NCBI GenBank assembly: GCA_027257055.1
Contig: JAPVLO010000059.1
Coordinates: 2,604,001-2,668,000 of the forward strand
DNA from: Cephalopachus bancanus
Lineage: Eukaryota > Chordata > Mammalia > Primates > Tarsiidae
DNA: 64,000 nucleotides
Direction: 5' to 3'
The notes under the pieces: model-generated
The model's input: only the letters and a program-made list of their open reading frames with translations
Told to the model about the DNA's origin: nothing
Database searches by the model: none
Shown here: one piece after another, positions 33,949-46,169 of the stretch
Numbering within the stretch: position 1 is the stretch's first letter
Layout of the letters: every line of letters starts with the position of its first letter
Position numbers and translations under genes: made by a program

Positions 33949-34785
33949 GTGAGATAGACTGTTTCATGCCCTGTAGCTGGAACACATTAAATAGTTCAAA
34001 CAGGTTTTGAAAAATCATTTGACCCATATAATTTATCAACTATACAAGCATGTATTAATGCCTGCCCTCTCCCCTCATGCCTCAACCTTATTTTCCTTTT
34101 TTGCTGCTTCCGTCAACATAAAGAGAAAAAAAAGGTTTCTCTACTTGGGCTATGAGAAGACAGAAAAGAAAAGGCATATTCCACCAAATTTGTCCTTCCC
34201 TTTCTACTGGCTTCTATCAAATCTAAGATAATGTTGACCTTGGAGTCACATATCCAAAGAGAACCCAGTGATTAATACAAAGGGCAGACACCTCCATGTA
34301 TGTATGGTGAGTAATTTGGTATGGTGCAAGAAGTGAATCATGTGGCATCAAAATACCTGGTGTACAGGGTACACCACTTGCCTACCCAAGTAGCCACCCT
34401 TTCTCACCCTGATTTTTTTCTTTTTCTTCTTACAGAGTAGCCTAGATCAGAATACTCAGCTTTCCAAACTTTCTTGCATACAGAAGTGATCAAAAAGATA
34501 TTAAGTGGTCAATAAGTTTTGGTGGTGCTTCCTAGAAAGCGTGTTGAAAAGGGAAGACTCAGATAACATAAGCCATACGTTAGCTTTTACCTTTTGCCCA
34601 TTATTCTTCCCTTTTTCTCCTGCCTGTGATATACCTGTGATACCCAGGGATGGAGCAGCCAAGTTTGTAATCATGAGGACAAAAGTAGCAAAACATAGAA
34701 GGAGCAGGGTCCTGGTGACACCCTGAACTTGCTGAAGCATCTTGGGAAAAATAAACCCCCCTTGGTCTAGCAATTTGTGATGGAT
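33949..34785. other. Repeat-poor interval, no gene seen
   Basis: No element recognised. Overlapping frames at 34501-34800 (-) and 34505-34726 (+) lack domain features. Confidence 0.4.
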
Positions 34786-35206
34786 AATTTTATGTGCCAA
34801 CTTGGTTGGACCACGGTATCTAGATAGCTGTTCAAATATGTCTGGATGTTGCTATGAAAGTATTTTCTTTAGATTAAATTAACCATGAAATCAGCTGACT
34901 TCGAGTAAAGTCAATTCCTTCCACAGTGTGAGTGGGTCTCATCCAATCAGTTGAAGGCTTTAAGAAAAAATACTGGCCTTCCTAAGGAAGAGGGAATTTT
35001 GCTAGCAGACTGCTTTTTTTTGAGTTGTAATATCAACTCTTCCTTGCATATCAAATCAGCTGACATTCCCTGCAGATTTTGGACTTGCCAGCCTCCACAA
35101 CTATGTGAGTCAATTCCTTAAAATAACCTGTCCCTCTCTCTCACTCTTTCTCTCCACTATTGGTTCTGTTTCTCTGATATATATATATCATTCATATATA
35201 TATGGG

Positions 35207-35254
<48 letters not shown>

Positions 35255-35300
35255 TATTAGTTCTGCTTCTCTGGGGAACCCTGGCCACTATACTACTACT
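34786..35300 (+). mobile_element. ERVL-type solo LTR (MLT2-like)
   Basis: TGATGGATAATTTTATGTGC, CATCCAATCAGTTGAAGGCT, ACTTGCCAGCCTCCACAACT and TTCTGCTTCTCTGGGGAACC in the order of a mammalian ERVL LTR, ending in ACTATA. No internal retroviral genes adjoin it, so it is a solo LTR. AT and AC microsatellites have expanded within its 3' part and duplicated a TTGGTTCTGTTTCTCTG-like segment. Confidence 0.62.
35208..35253. repeat. (AC)23 microsatellite
   Basis: Pure AC run of about 46 bp, preceded by AT-rich alternating sequence at 35176-35205, inside the LTR. Confidence 0.97.
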
Positions 35301-35384
35301 ACAGCAGTCAGCAGTCTAATTGGGTTTTTGTTCATAACTGAATACAGTCCTCTCTGATATATCTGAGATCTACCACTTCGTGGT

Positions 35385-35570
35385 CTGTGTAACTGTGCAT
35401 ATGCCTTTGTGTCCCTCAGCCTCCAGATCTGTAAAATGGGAATATGAGTAGTACTGGCTCCACAGGCTTGTTGGCATACATACAAGACAGCTTGTGTAAA
35501 TGTGTGATTTATATGGCCCAAGAATAATGTTAGGAATCATTATCATAATGGGATCACTGTGACAATTCAC
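35385..35570 (+). mobile_element. MIR SINE
   Basis: GTGTCCCTCAGCCTCCAGAT, CTGTAAAATGGGAATATGAG, then TCCACAGGCTTGTTGGCA in sense MIR order. Confidence 0.7.
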
Positions 35571-35699
35571 GATTGTAATTCTTCTTGATTGTGATTGTAT
35601 TTATTTTAAATAATAATTGTCTTTAAATATGACTGTAAGTCATTTGGAAATTCAAAAAAGCACAAAGAAAAAACACTCAACCACCTCCACCCCATAGCT

Positions 35700-35910
35700 A
35701 CTGTTATCTACTAATTTATTAGGTAGCGGGCAATGTGTGAAGCAATTCAATGTATTATCTCTACCCTGTGGAGGTAGGTACTATTTTGGTAGATGACAAA
35801 ACTAAGAATTAGAGTGATCAAATAACTTGTTCCAGGATACACTGCTAACAAGAAACAAAACCAGAATTCAAACCCAGGTCTGAATAATTCCAAAGCCCAT
35901 GCATGCACTT
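35700..35910 (-). mobile_element. MIR SINE
   Basis: Reversed MIR: CTGTGGAGGTAGGTACTATT, TTGTTCCAGGATACACTGCT, CAGAATTCAAACCCAGGTCT. Confidence 0.75.
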
Positions 35911-36234
35911 ACCCACCAACATGGCAGGTGATAAGCTGTGTTCTTTAATAATGTATGTGCTAGTACAAAATTAGAGTGTGACTGGGTAACTGTTACATCA
36001 GTAAAAATAATATCTACACAATGCTCAGCATATAAACAAATCAAGATTCTCATATTACAAGTCTGCTAGCTCTCTTCTCCAGTGTAGCATTTTAATTTGA
36101 AATGAACTGGAAGACTGTTTCATATTAGCTACTCCTGCTAACATTGCATTTTACTTCAGACAAAGATATCCCTTCTGTCAGGCACCCTGAAGTTTATCTG
36201 TAAAAAGCTGGGTTTATCCATTTTAAATTGCCCA

Positions 36235-36445
36235 TACATCCATGATCTCATTTTATTTTCTGAATTGCCCTCTGAGTTAAGAAAGGCAGGTATCATTAAC
36301 TCCATTTTACAGGTGAAAGAACTGAGCCCTAGAGAGGTTAACTAAGTTGCTCAAGGTCACATAGCAAATTAGTGGTACAAAAGGGGATTGGAAAGCCCAT
36401 CTCCTGACATTCAGCTCTGTACACTTTCCATTATGCTGTGCTCCC
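36235..36445 (-). mobile_element. MIR SINE, near full length
   Basis: Reversed MIR: CTCCATTTTACAGGTGAAAG, AGAGAGGTTAACTAAGTTGC, TCAAGGTCACATAGCAAATT, ending ACTTTCCATTATGCTGTGC at the tRNA-like 5' end. Confidence 0.85.
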
Positions 36446-37778
36446 TCACCTGTCACTCCCACCATTCCTGAGGGGCTTGGAGTTGATGGGGCATGCTATC
36501 AATTCCTCGGGGTAAAAATGTCCCATCTGGGTAGAAAAATGCACACATACACATACACTAGACACACTGTAATTGCATCTGCCAAAATGGTTTTATAACA
36601 GCCCAGTCAAGGATGCAGAAAACTGCCAAGTTGCCTTTCAGAAACAGAGCCCAGAGGGTCAATTTCATCATGAAACACGATTTCCTCTGTTGTAGGTGGA
36701 TGGGTGGGTGGGTAGGTGGATGGGCCTTATTAACAATGGAACAGTGGACTGCAGGGTAAAAGTTCATTTAACTTTCATTGCTGTTAAGTAGTGACAATGC
36801 AAATCCAAGAAAGAATATGAAGAAAAGTTTCACCTTAACCCTTCTGTAACTTTGTCTCTATTTCTAAATCTCAGGGAATTAAACTTGGTTCTTTGGGAAT
36901 AACAAATACGTATTTTGAATCATTCTACATGATTTTTATAAAAAGTAAAAAGTAAAGGGATATTGACTAAGAAAAAAAAATGGGATGAGATTATAGTCAC
37001 ATCTTAACCTGAAACCAAAGAAAGTACAAACAGAGGTAACATACTGCATTGTCAATTTACCACTGAAGCCAAGATCATCAGATGGAAGCATTTGTCATTC
37101 ATGGGGCAGACAAGTCATCAGATATTTGCCTCAGTGGCACTGGTCTCAGCAAAGCAGAAGTTAATGTCTCTTCTCTCACCTGGTTAGATGAGTGGACATA
37201 AGGCAAAAAGAGGAACTGCAAGATTTGAAGCTCAAAGACAAAAGACTGGCAGTGGGATGACAGTTCCCAGGGAACTGAGACAAGAAGGCTTCAAAACATG
37301 CTGTCAAAACCAGTACCAGTGACCTCTCATCAAGTAAGGAGCAGTCACTAAAAGCTATACCTCCTAGAATTATATTACCTTGAAAACCATGAGGAAACCT
37401 CAACTGTTTTTCTGTTATATTAGCAATAAGAAGTTTGGGGAGTTTAGACACCAGGAGACTGGTCACCATCTCAAAAGTTAATTTAACACAGACTCATAAA
37501 TATTCAAAATATGGACCAAGTTCCCTTTCAAATAAAAGTGTCAGTGCTTAAAACAGAAAGACAAATTTCATCCAAAATTATTTGGTATCTACCAATTATG
37601 GTTGGGGAGTAAGAATATTGGGAAAAATTGAGGGGGAAGCCAGAAAAAAGTGAATCATATGTTTTCACTAAAAATTCTTGAGAATTCTTGTGATTCAGTC
37701 ATGATACCATGTCACACAGTGAGGAACACAATCAGGGATCCAGAAAGTTTTTCACATTTTTACTTGGACACATTAAAT
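36446..37778. other. Repeat-poor interval, no gene seen
   Basis: About 1.3 kb. Contains a short GGTG/GGAT tract. The minus frame 37176-37469 (97 codons) has no recognisable domain. Confidence 0.4.
36691..36724. repeat. (GGTG/GGAT)n simple repeat
   Basis: About eight imperfect tetranucleotide units. Confidence 0.85.
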
Positions 37779-37790
37779 ATTGTAAAAGGA

Positions 37791-38079
37791 AACCGGGCTC
37801 GGTGGCTCAGCTTATAATCCCACACCTTTGGGAGGCTGAGGTGAATGGATTGCCTGAGCCCGCGGGTTCGAGACCTGCCTGAGCAGCGAGACCTCATCTC
37901 TACAATAAATCAAAAAATCAGCCGGGCATGGTAGTGCACGCCTGTAATTCCGGCTACTCGGAAGGCTGAGGCGGAAGGATCGCCGGAGCCCAGCAGGTTA
38001 AGGCTGCAGTGGCCAGGAGCGGCCACTGCACTCCAGTCTGGGCGACAGAGTGAGACTCCAACTCAAAAAAAAAAAAAAA
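37791..38079 (+). mobile_element. Dimeric Alu, lineage type (GGCC-hairpin right arm)
   Basis: Full dimer: CGGTGGCTCAGCTTATAATC, the linker region ACAATAAATCAAAAAATC, and right arm GCAGTGGCC / AGGAGC / GGCCACTGC (38006-38029), a perfect 9-bp stem with 6-nt loop. It ends CTCCAACTC plus a poly(A) tail. A 12-bp target-site duplication, ATTGTAAAAGGA, flanks it at 37779-37790 and 38080-38091 with no mismatch. Confidence 0.94.
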
Positions 38080-38644
38080 ATTGTAAAAGGACAGGGAGAA
38101 ATTCATTTTTCATGCATAAAAAAAGTATAAAATTACTCTCTCCTCATTGTTGCCCTTCTGAACATTTTTCACGTAGCTGGCAGCTGGCTCAGAAGACTCT
38201 CCCTCCTGGCTCTTACCCAAACTCTCTGACACCCAATCTGGGCAGCCTGTCCTAGTCACTCTCTCTATCTCTCAAATCTTGATTATGTACTTTAACACAG
38301 CCTCTCAAGTTCTTTAGTTTTATATCTGTTGTCTTTAATTTGGGGAGGATCTGGGCATTTACTTGGGGAGCACAATTTCTTCCTGTATAAAAGCTAAAGA
38401 AATAGTGAAGATCATGAAAATCCATATTCTAATAATTTTCTCCTGTAACACATTAATAGTTTTTTTTTTTATCTTAGAATTCTATTTTCTCAAATAAACC
38501 CAGAAGCTAGCCATTTAACACAGGAACCATTTCAAATGGTAGACCAGGAATCCAAGGCCAAGTCTGACTCCAGCAATCATGGACTTCCAACAATATCAAA
38601 ATGCTAGTAGGAATTAGAGTAGAAATGAGATCCTCTCCCCATAA

Positions 38645-38765
38645 CATTTTGATGAAGTCAATAAATGTTATTATATGCCAGGTACTGGACTAGGTAGTAG
38701 GAACACAGAGGTAACTAAGACAAGATCCTTGTTCTCAAAGAAGTCACAGTGTAATGCAGTATTCC
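38645..38765 (-). mobile_element. L2 LINE 3' fragment
   Basis: Antisense L2: CAATAAATGTTATTATATGC, CAGGTACTGGACTAGGTAGT, then GATCCTTGTTCTCAAAGAAG. Confidence 0.65.
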
Positions 38766-39209
38766 TCAAGCTATATTTCTCAGAAGACAAGGGTCCCTTA
38801 TGAAGATGTTCCATGGCCCAAATACTTTTAGAGATACGGCATTCTCAAAATCCTCTTGGATATTTTTCATGCTTATCCTAATTCTAAATTATATAAACTT
38901 TATGTCTTTACCCCAGTATTTCCCAAATGCAATTCATCACTGACCCATTTGCCTTGCAATACTTACATCTTGAGTTAAGCTTACAAATGCTAACATAGAG
39001 AAAGTCTACCATTAGCTTAAATAGATAAATAATTGACATTTTTAACATAAAATAAGGATAATGGAAATATTTTTATATTAAGTAAATAGCATTTCAATCA
39101 AAAGGCAAGTTAATCTGTAAATTATCTAAAAGGAGAGTGAGTATATTTGCCTTCTCACTACAATTTTTAGAACAGATTGCATGATGAAGACACTGCAAAG
39201 ATGACCATG

Positions 39210-39420
39210 TACTGAGGGTTTCTATCAACAAGCCTAAAGTCTTTTCCCACATTTAATCCTTATTTTATCCTTATATCAGTTCTATGAGGCAATAACTTTT
39301 ATCATCCATTTTCTTCAATGAGGAAATCGAGGTTCAGGGATTTTGTTAATTTGTCTATGACCATGTCCCTGGTAAGTGGTGAAGGTGAGATTCTAACCAG
39401 ACTGCTGCACGGAAAGACTG
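39210..39420 (-). mobile_element. MIR SINE
   Basis: Reversed MIR: CATTTAATCCTTATTTTATC, CTTCAATGAGGAAATCGAGG, TGACCATGTCCCTGGTAAGT. Confidence 0.68.
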
Positions 39421-40479
39421 GTGACCTACAATTCTAGTTATATATCCCAGAGAATCCATTGTGCATATAAAGAAATAGACATTAAAAGTGTCTACCGATA
39501 GAGACACAGATTAATAAAATTTGCTATCTTCACATGATGGATAATCAGACGGTGACCAAAGTGTTCGTGGCTAAAAGGAAGTAAGAAAGAGCCTTCTGGC
39601 AAGGCCTTCTCTCTTGTTAAGAAACTATTGTCTTATTGGCCTTAACAAAAGACAGAATACTTGATGATAGGACACTAGGGGACCATATGACCGTAGCTGT
39701 CCAATCTGATTTGGGTGTTGTTTTATCCAGTTTTCTATTAATGAGGGGATGTAAGTTACATGGGATTGTACCATTGTGCCTATTCCTTCCATCCCTTCCC
39801 TAGCCAAAACCCAAGACCTCATACAGAATTCTCTATAGCTAAAAACTGAAGAAGGAAAAAAATAAAGCTTACTTTACAGATAACACTATACAATGAGATA
39901 TCACCAGCAGCCTGAAATGGACCCTGAATATTATCATCCCACTCAAGGTAAGCAGCACTAACAGACATTGAAGAAGAAAAATCCCATCAGAACTTTTAAA
40001 TAACAATTTCTTGTAGTCAACTTTGCCTGGAAGAAGAGTTGACCTGAGGTATTGTTCCACATTAATTCATGAACTCATGAGATAGACATTAGGACGTTAA
40101 GTATTAAGAAGAAAGAAAGAGGAGAAGATTAAAAGGAAAGGAAAAAAATATATGGTTCGCCCTCTCAAACTTTTACCAAGGTGTTGAAATGTTCATCTCA
40201 TGTGACTGCAGACCAGAAGGTCTCCAATGGAGAAGGAACTGAGTAATTTGGTAGGCCTGATGCTCTGCTCTTTCCCTGTGAACTCAGATCTAAATCAGGG
40301 CCCTTATAAAAGCTATTTAGTGACTAGGGTGGTCAAGGACAGAGGTTTGCATAGGGTGACCAATAAGGACTTCACCAATTCTGGCCTGACTACTGTTACT
40401 CCCATATGTCCAATTTGCCAAAAGCATCAGTAAGCAATTCTGGTGGAGAGTTTTACTGCTCAGTGAATACCAGTGTTTT

Positions 40480-40740
40480 CCCCCACATTTTCCAGGCCCC
40501 TATTGGTGACACGGGTTTATGTGACTAGTGCTGGTCAGTGGGTTATGAGCAGCGTAAAAACCTATAGCTGTGAGAGGCTCTCCAGCGCTGGCCACACCTG
40601 CTACTTGACCTGCACACCAAGTAATGAGGTCAGAGAAGACAAAATTGCTCAGCATTCTCTGTATAGAGAAAAAATGGCCGAACAGTTGTTTGACCTGCCT
40701 AGGAATTTGTATGAGTGAAAAATAAGCCTTGGTTGTATCC
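40480..40740 (+). mobile_element. Possible LTR-like repeat fragment
   Basis: GTGGGTTATGAGCAGCGTAA and GTGAAAAATAAGCCTTGGTT resemble the central and polyadenylation-region order of some mammalian LTRs. No ends were defined. Weak. Confidence 0.25.
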
Positions 40741-40998
40741 TCCCCTATCCTACTCTGATCAACATACAATCCTAAATCAAAGATACTGAAAAATACTATG
40801 AAATAGACTACTGGTCACCTGGGGACATATGGTTTATATGAACCCCATCTATCATAGAGAGGATAAAAATTTTTCTTTATTGGAAAATACACTTAAACTC
40901 AATATGAATTACTTTCCCTTTCTAGCATGCTTCTGACAGAAAATTTAGATGTTTTATTCACCATAATTGTCTTCCACAAAACATTCTTGACAAAGATG

Positions 40999-41073
<75 letters not shown>
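40999..41073. repeat. (CT)20-(AT)17 compound microsatellite
   Basis: An uninterrupted CT run (40999-41038) passing straight into an AT run (41039-41073). Confidence 0.96.
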
Positions 41074-41077
<4 letters not shown>

Positions 41078-41079
<2 letters not shown>

Positions 41080-41116
41080 TGCTTTACTTTTTACACACAT
41101 TAAAAAGTAAAGCAAT
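41078..41116. repeat. Perfect 16-bp hairpin next to the AT tract
   Basis: Arms 41078-41093 (ATTGCTTTACTTTTTA) and 41101-41116 are exact reverse complements around a 7-nt loop (CACACAT). It begins 4 bp after the AT run. It does not match a transposon terminus that I know. Confidence 0.95.
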
Positions 41117-41890
41117 CAGCTAGTGCTCATGAGGTTTCATGGGCTAACCTAGTATACCATATCCTCAATAGTAGAATGGTCTATTAATAATTCAGTTATG
41201 GTTCCAGGTGAGACCACACCCTGAGAAGCTAAAAGACTATCCTACAGACTACAGGGCATTCTTCTAAGGGCTCATTATAGTGCTATTTTTCCATACCAAG
41301 AATACCTGCATCTAGGGATCAAGGATTGGAAGTGAGAGCAGAACCTTTCATATTTACACAGAAAGAATCAGCCATAAAATGTTTGCTTTCCTTCCCAACA
41401 ACTTTGAGCTCTGCTGATGTAGAGCTTCTCATCTCAAAGGGAAAAATGCTTCCAACAATAGATGCAACAGTGTTTCTATTGAATTGGAAGCTGAAACTCT
41501 CCACTGGACATTTTGGACATCTCATATCTCGTTCAAACTGACAAAAGTGGGAGTTGTTGTGTTGGCAGGTATTGCCAATATTGATTATCAATTAGGAAAC
41601 AAGGTATACTGGAGGCCAAGAAGAGAATATCTAGAATGCAGGCAGTCCTCTGGAGTATTCCTGCTACTGCTTGGTGCCATGGTAACTGGTAAGACTCTAA
41701 CACGTAAATAGGAAGAAGTATCGAGGGCTTCCTGGATCAAATAACTGATGGACAGTTTGCTCAAGGGAAAGTTATATTATGTTGGGTCAGAGCAAGTTAT
41801 TATGACTTGAAAGCTGAAATACGAAATTAAGGAGTATTATTAATGTTTGGTACCAAGACAGGGATCAGAATGAAATTTGCCTCGCATGGC
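41117..41890. other. Unique sequence, no gene seen
   Basis: Opposed frames at 41319-41591 (-) and 41326-41541 (+) overlap and have no domain features. Confidence 0.35.
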
Positions 41891-41894
41891 TGCC

Positions 41895-42465
41895 CAACAT
41901 CCTCTGAATAATCCTGCTCATTATGATGTTGCTCCACATCATGAATCCTTCCTTCTCAAAGGAAACTCAAGAGAACACATATCCTCAGCCTCCTTTACAG
42001 CTAAGGTGCAGGCATATGGTCTACCTTCCACTCCACAGGCCACACCGAAGAACTGAGCAATGACAGAAAACAGATTATGTGTGGGTATTCATCTTGCCAG
42101 TTCAGGCAATAGAAGCGTCCAGCTTTTGAGATGTTAGAAGAAACTGCAGTAAAATCCAGTCCTTGGTGTCTGAAAAGGCTACAGTCAGGAAATCATTCTG
42201 GCATCCAGTGAGTGGATGGTGACAATTCCCTCATGAGCCCACTTCCATGAAATGGTTCTGCAGCCAACAGCACGTCAATGGCTATTTTCTCACCAGGCTA
42301 CTTCTACAGCATAGCTTTGGGCATTGTTCCCAGAAGCTTAGCCTCAAGCCTGTTTGTCTGGGACTACCAATAATTCTTTGAAATGTCTCATATCCTTTAA
42401 TACATTTCTTTTCAATTTAAAGTAGTCAGAGTTCATTTTGTTGTTTGCAACTAACATCCCTGACC
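41895..42465 (+). mobile_element. Possible degraded LTR-like repeat
   Basis: CCTCAGCCTCCTTTACAGCT, GCATAGCTTTGGGCATTGTT, then TTTGTTGTTTGCAACTAACA and CCCTGACC at the end resemble an old LTR with its usual terminal region. Family not named. Confidence 0.3.
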
Positions 42466-44962
42466 ATATTTTCCTTCTCCTACTTTGAATATCCAGGCAA
42501 ATAACTGTTTTAGCCATTCACAAGCTAACAACTCCCTCTCAGTAAACTCTAATCTAGCAATATTTCGTGTGGAATCTACAAAGCACTCCTTTACCTCCAA
42601 GACACAAGGAGTGAATGAGACTGACCCCTAGTTCCAGAATCCCATCTGTGTTCCTTTCCAACTTAATCTTCTTTCTTAGCCTAAGGCTAGCCTATTGTAT
42701 AAAATATACTTTTCTGTCAGTGAACATGGCAACATCTTTGGTTAAGTCAAAAGCCTAGCTCTTCATCTATCTTTCAAGTTGGAAGCACGTCGCTGAATAC
42801 ATCAATACTTTGAATGTAATATTTATCAATACCTTTGAATGTAATACTTTGAATGTAATATGTCTCACTGTTCAACAATCATTTTGTCTGCTTTTCTGGG
42901 TTACACTTTGCATATCAATACTGTCTTTCCACAAATTCCTCCAAAGTGTTAAAAAAAATCTGTCAGAGTAATTTCAAAACAGAACTGAGTGGTCTGTGTG
43001 TTAAAGTAGGCAAGAATGCCAGAAATTGACCCATTTCTTATGTGGATCAGAGGAAGGTCTCATTGTTTTGCCAGACTTTCAGTTTACAGGACAAGCTAGA
43101 CCACTGAAGAAGGTTGTTTAAAAAGTGCTAGAGAAAAGAATTTAAATAGTCATATTATGGGAGGGAAAAAAGCACATTTCTTGATGCAGTAATTTAAAAA
43201 AGATTTAGATCCAGTGTGCGAATTCCCATAGAATCCTACTTAGCCCCCTTATCTAAGTCAAAGCAAACTTAGTTTCACATCAGCAGTGCTTCTCATTTAT
43301 CTTAATGCTAAGGATTTATTTCTTATGCAAAATTGTTCATTTTCACCAGCCTGGAACTTTAAAAAAAATCACATTCTCTTCTTCAAGAATTTTTATTAAG
43401 CCAAGGTGTCATCGAGCTGAAAATCTGCAGACACAATTTTGGCTCTCTTCCGCAGGAAACTCAGAAGAGTGCCCAATCCAGGCAACAGCAGATTAGCACT
43501 GGCACTGCTGACAGATTCTTAACAATGTTGAAAGGAGAAGAACATAGGTGGCATATAACAATTGACAAAGATTTCTGCTCTAAACTAACATTGAACCAAT
43601 AAGCTTGTCTAGACTGTCCCATGGCTATTTGTGGCCTGGAAGCTGCGCTCTTCAGAAGAAAAAAAATGTTAGTTGAAACTTGCAATGGTTTTGCCCTCAT
43701 GATGTGTACACAGGACCTTGTTTAATAATCTGACATCCCCCCAAAAAACTTTTTAAAAAATCAGACACCCAAAAGCATCCAGATTATTGCTGAGATAGAA
43801 ACTAAACATCCAGATAAAAGATATTTGGGGGTGGGGGGCACTATTGAGATACAATAAAAATCTGAGTGGGTAAAGTCACTAACCAGAACAAGAATATCAA
43901 GCTACCTATGATGTTCCATAGAAAAATAATGAGAGAATTTCAAATGAGTCAAACTTTAGTCAAATATTCCTGGCAAAAAGATAGAAATTAAGAGTATGAT
44001 CTGTACCGTAATGGTCAAAACAAAGACACATCAAAACCCAACAATTAATCCAAAGTCAAAACCAAGAATATCAATTTATTAGTGTAATTTCTACCTCTGT
44101 ATTCAATGAAGCCCAAACATCTCCCTAGATTTCATCCTCTCAGTCATATGGATGTCTGATACCTGTCAATGCAGCCTTCTTGACTGCTGATGAAACACCC
44201 TTTGTTTATTTCATTAGTCTTTATAATCATTATAATAAATCATTTTCCCTGGTGTTTTCCCCCAGCAACCATTTATGAGACATTACAGCATTTCTGTTTT
44301 CCCTGTGTCTCAGCTCTAGAGGTAGGTAGCCATTTGGTACTTTTTTTTCTCATAAATTAAGCCATTCTAGCATTCTGCAAATGACCAAGCCACTGTTTTA
44401 AGACTTCAGTTGTAACTTGAGCTTCCTACCAAGCAACCTAATTAAGCCACAATATCATCACTCCTCTAGTTTACAAGATAATCATCTGATTCTCCTCTGT
44501 TAAACTACTCACCCTTTGCCTTATGGTTTACTCACTTGGGAACTAGATTACAGTTTCCTACACTGAAGCTACAGTTGAATTATTGTGACTTGTTACAAGT
44601 TTAATTAATGCCAAACAATGCCAGTCTAATTTCTGGCTTAATATCATCTCCTTTCATAAAGCTGCACCATCATTTGCCTTCAATAATCTTGATTAGTATT
44701 TTTCCACGTGTTTCTAAACTCAGTTCTTCTATAGAATTAAAACATTCATACTGGATATGGCTCATTTTAAGAATTTATAATTTTCAGTCTGGGTTTGGGG
44801 TTACATGTTTGGTGAGTGAGCTTAAGGAAGATATTTAAATGGTAAAATTACCTTTATGATAACATCATCATGGATAGAACAAAGTACATTTATGAAATTG
44901 TTTCACATACCTTCTTTCATTTAATTCTTAAGAGACATCAGAGCTGGCTGGAGCAGACAGAA
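42466..44962. other. Long repeat-poor interval, no gene seen
   Basis: About 2.5 kb with no clear transposable element except a possible weak reversed MIR at 44870-44950. One short tandem repeat is listed separately. Confidence 0.45.
42803..42862. repeat. Triplicated ~15-bp motif
   Basis: CTTTGAATGTAATA occurs three times, the last two directly adjacent. Confidence 0.85.
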
Positions 44963-45483
44963 CAGTTCTTTCTTATCCATGGAGGATGTGTGCCAAGATC
45001 CCCAATGGATGCCTGAAACTGCAGAGTACTAAATCCTACATATACATATACTGTTTTTTCCTATACATACACACTTGTGATAAAGTTTAATTTATAAATT
45101 AAGTACAATAATAGATTAACAACAATAACCATTAATAAAATAAATGCCAGGATCATTACTCTTGCACTTTGGAATCATTATTAAGTAAAATCTTATTTTA
45201 CACAAGCCCTGTGATACCACAACACCGAGCAGATCTGATCACTGAGCTGGCTTCTGAGTAACAGGTGGGTAGCATGGACAGCGTGGATATGCTGGACAAA
45301 GGGAGGATTCACACACTGGGCAGGAGGGAGCTGAACACCTGAGAGTTCATCATGCTGCTCAGACTGGCACTCATTTTCAAATGCATGAATTGTTTATTTC
45401 TGGAATTTTCTATTTAATAGTTTTAGATCAGGTTGACTAAAGGTAACTAAAACTGTGAAACAGCAGATAAGGGGGAACTATTG
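44963..45483 (+). mobile_element. Tigger-type (TcMar) nonautonomous DNA transposon
   Basis: Terminal inverted repeats CAGTTCTTTCTTATCC and (reversed) CAATAGTTCCCCCTTATC. Internal signatures: CAATGGATGCCTGAAACTGC, AAAGTTTAATTTATAAATTA, ATGCTGGACAAAGGGAGGAT and TGTTTATTTCTGGAATTTTC. About 520 bp, with no transposase frame. Related sequence recurs at 47424-47515. Confidence 0.78.
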
Positions 45484-45581
45484 TATTAGTATGCTCATCT
45501 TTATAAATCAATGATTTACAAACTGTGTCAATGCAGACCAAGCCCATGGCATTGTTTCAACCAATGTAACTCCTTTTATAT

Positions 45582-45886
45582 CTTTTTTTTTTTAGTTAGA
45601 GTCTCACTCTTACTCTGTCACCCAGGCTGGAGTGCAGTGGCACACTCATGGCCACCCCAGCATTGACCTGTTGGGCTCCGGCAATCCTTCCATCTCAGCC
45701 TCCCAAGTAGCTGGAACTACAGGCATGCGCTACCACGCCTGGTTAATTTTTTTTTTTTTTAGTCTATTGTAGAGATGAGGTCTCACCAAGTTGCCCAGGC
45801 TGGTCTCAAACCCATGGGCTCAGGCAATCTACTCATCTTAGCCTCCCAAAATGCTAGGATTACAGGCTGAGTCACTGAGCCTGGCC
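45582..45886 (-). mobile_element. Dimeric Alu, lineage type (GTCGA-like right arm)
   Basis: Reversed dimer with a poly(T) head: CTCTGTCACCCAGGCTGGAG, CACACTCATGGCCACCCCAG, a T12 linker, then GAGATGAGGTCTCACCAAGT and TACAGGCTGAGTCACTGAGC. The flanks TATATCTTTTT / TATATCATTTTT look like an imperfect target-site duplication. Confidence 0.92.
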
Positions 45887-46169
45887 TATATCATTTTTTA
45901 CAAAAATACATCTAAGTAAGATAATCATTTGAAATAAACAAAGTATACATTGGCTTTTAAATAAGAAAAGTTTGAATGCCATTGTTACAGAGAGAGGAAC
46001 CAAAGCTCAGTACAGATGTAAGTTTGGCAAACCAGGTCAACCAGGTAAAAACTAAACGAGCTGGGATAATTACTAAGGTTTCCTGCCCGCAAGGGCCAAC
46101 AGCTGTTTCCATGGGGAATGCACATTAGCCTATTCTCATCAGTTTCATATTTTTAAAAATAGTCTTCTT

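Larger units (their letters stand above)
38092..40479. other. Mostly unique with L2 and MIR remnants
   Basis: Apart from the L2 (38645) and MIR (39210) pieces I recognise nothing. Frames 39625-39822 (-), 39869-40060 (-) and 40227-40433 (+) have no domain signature. Confidence 0.4.
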
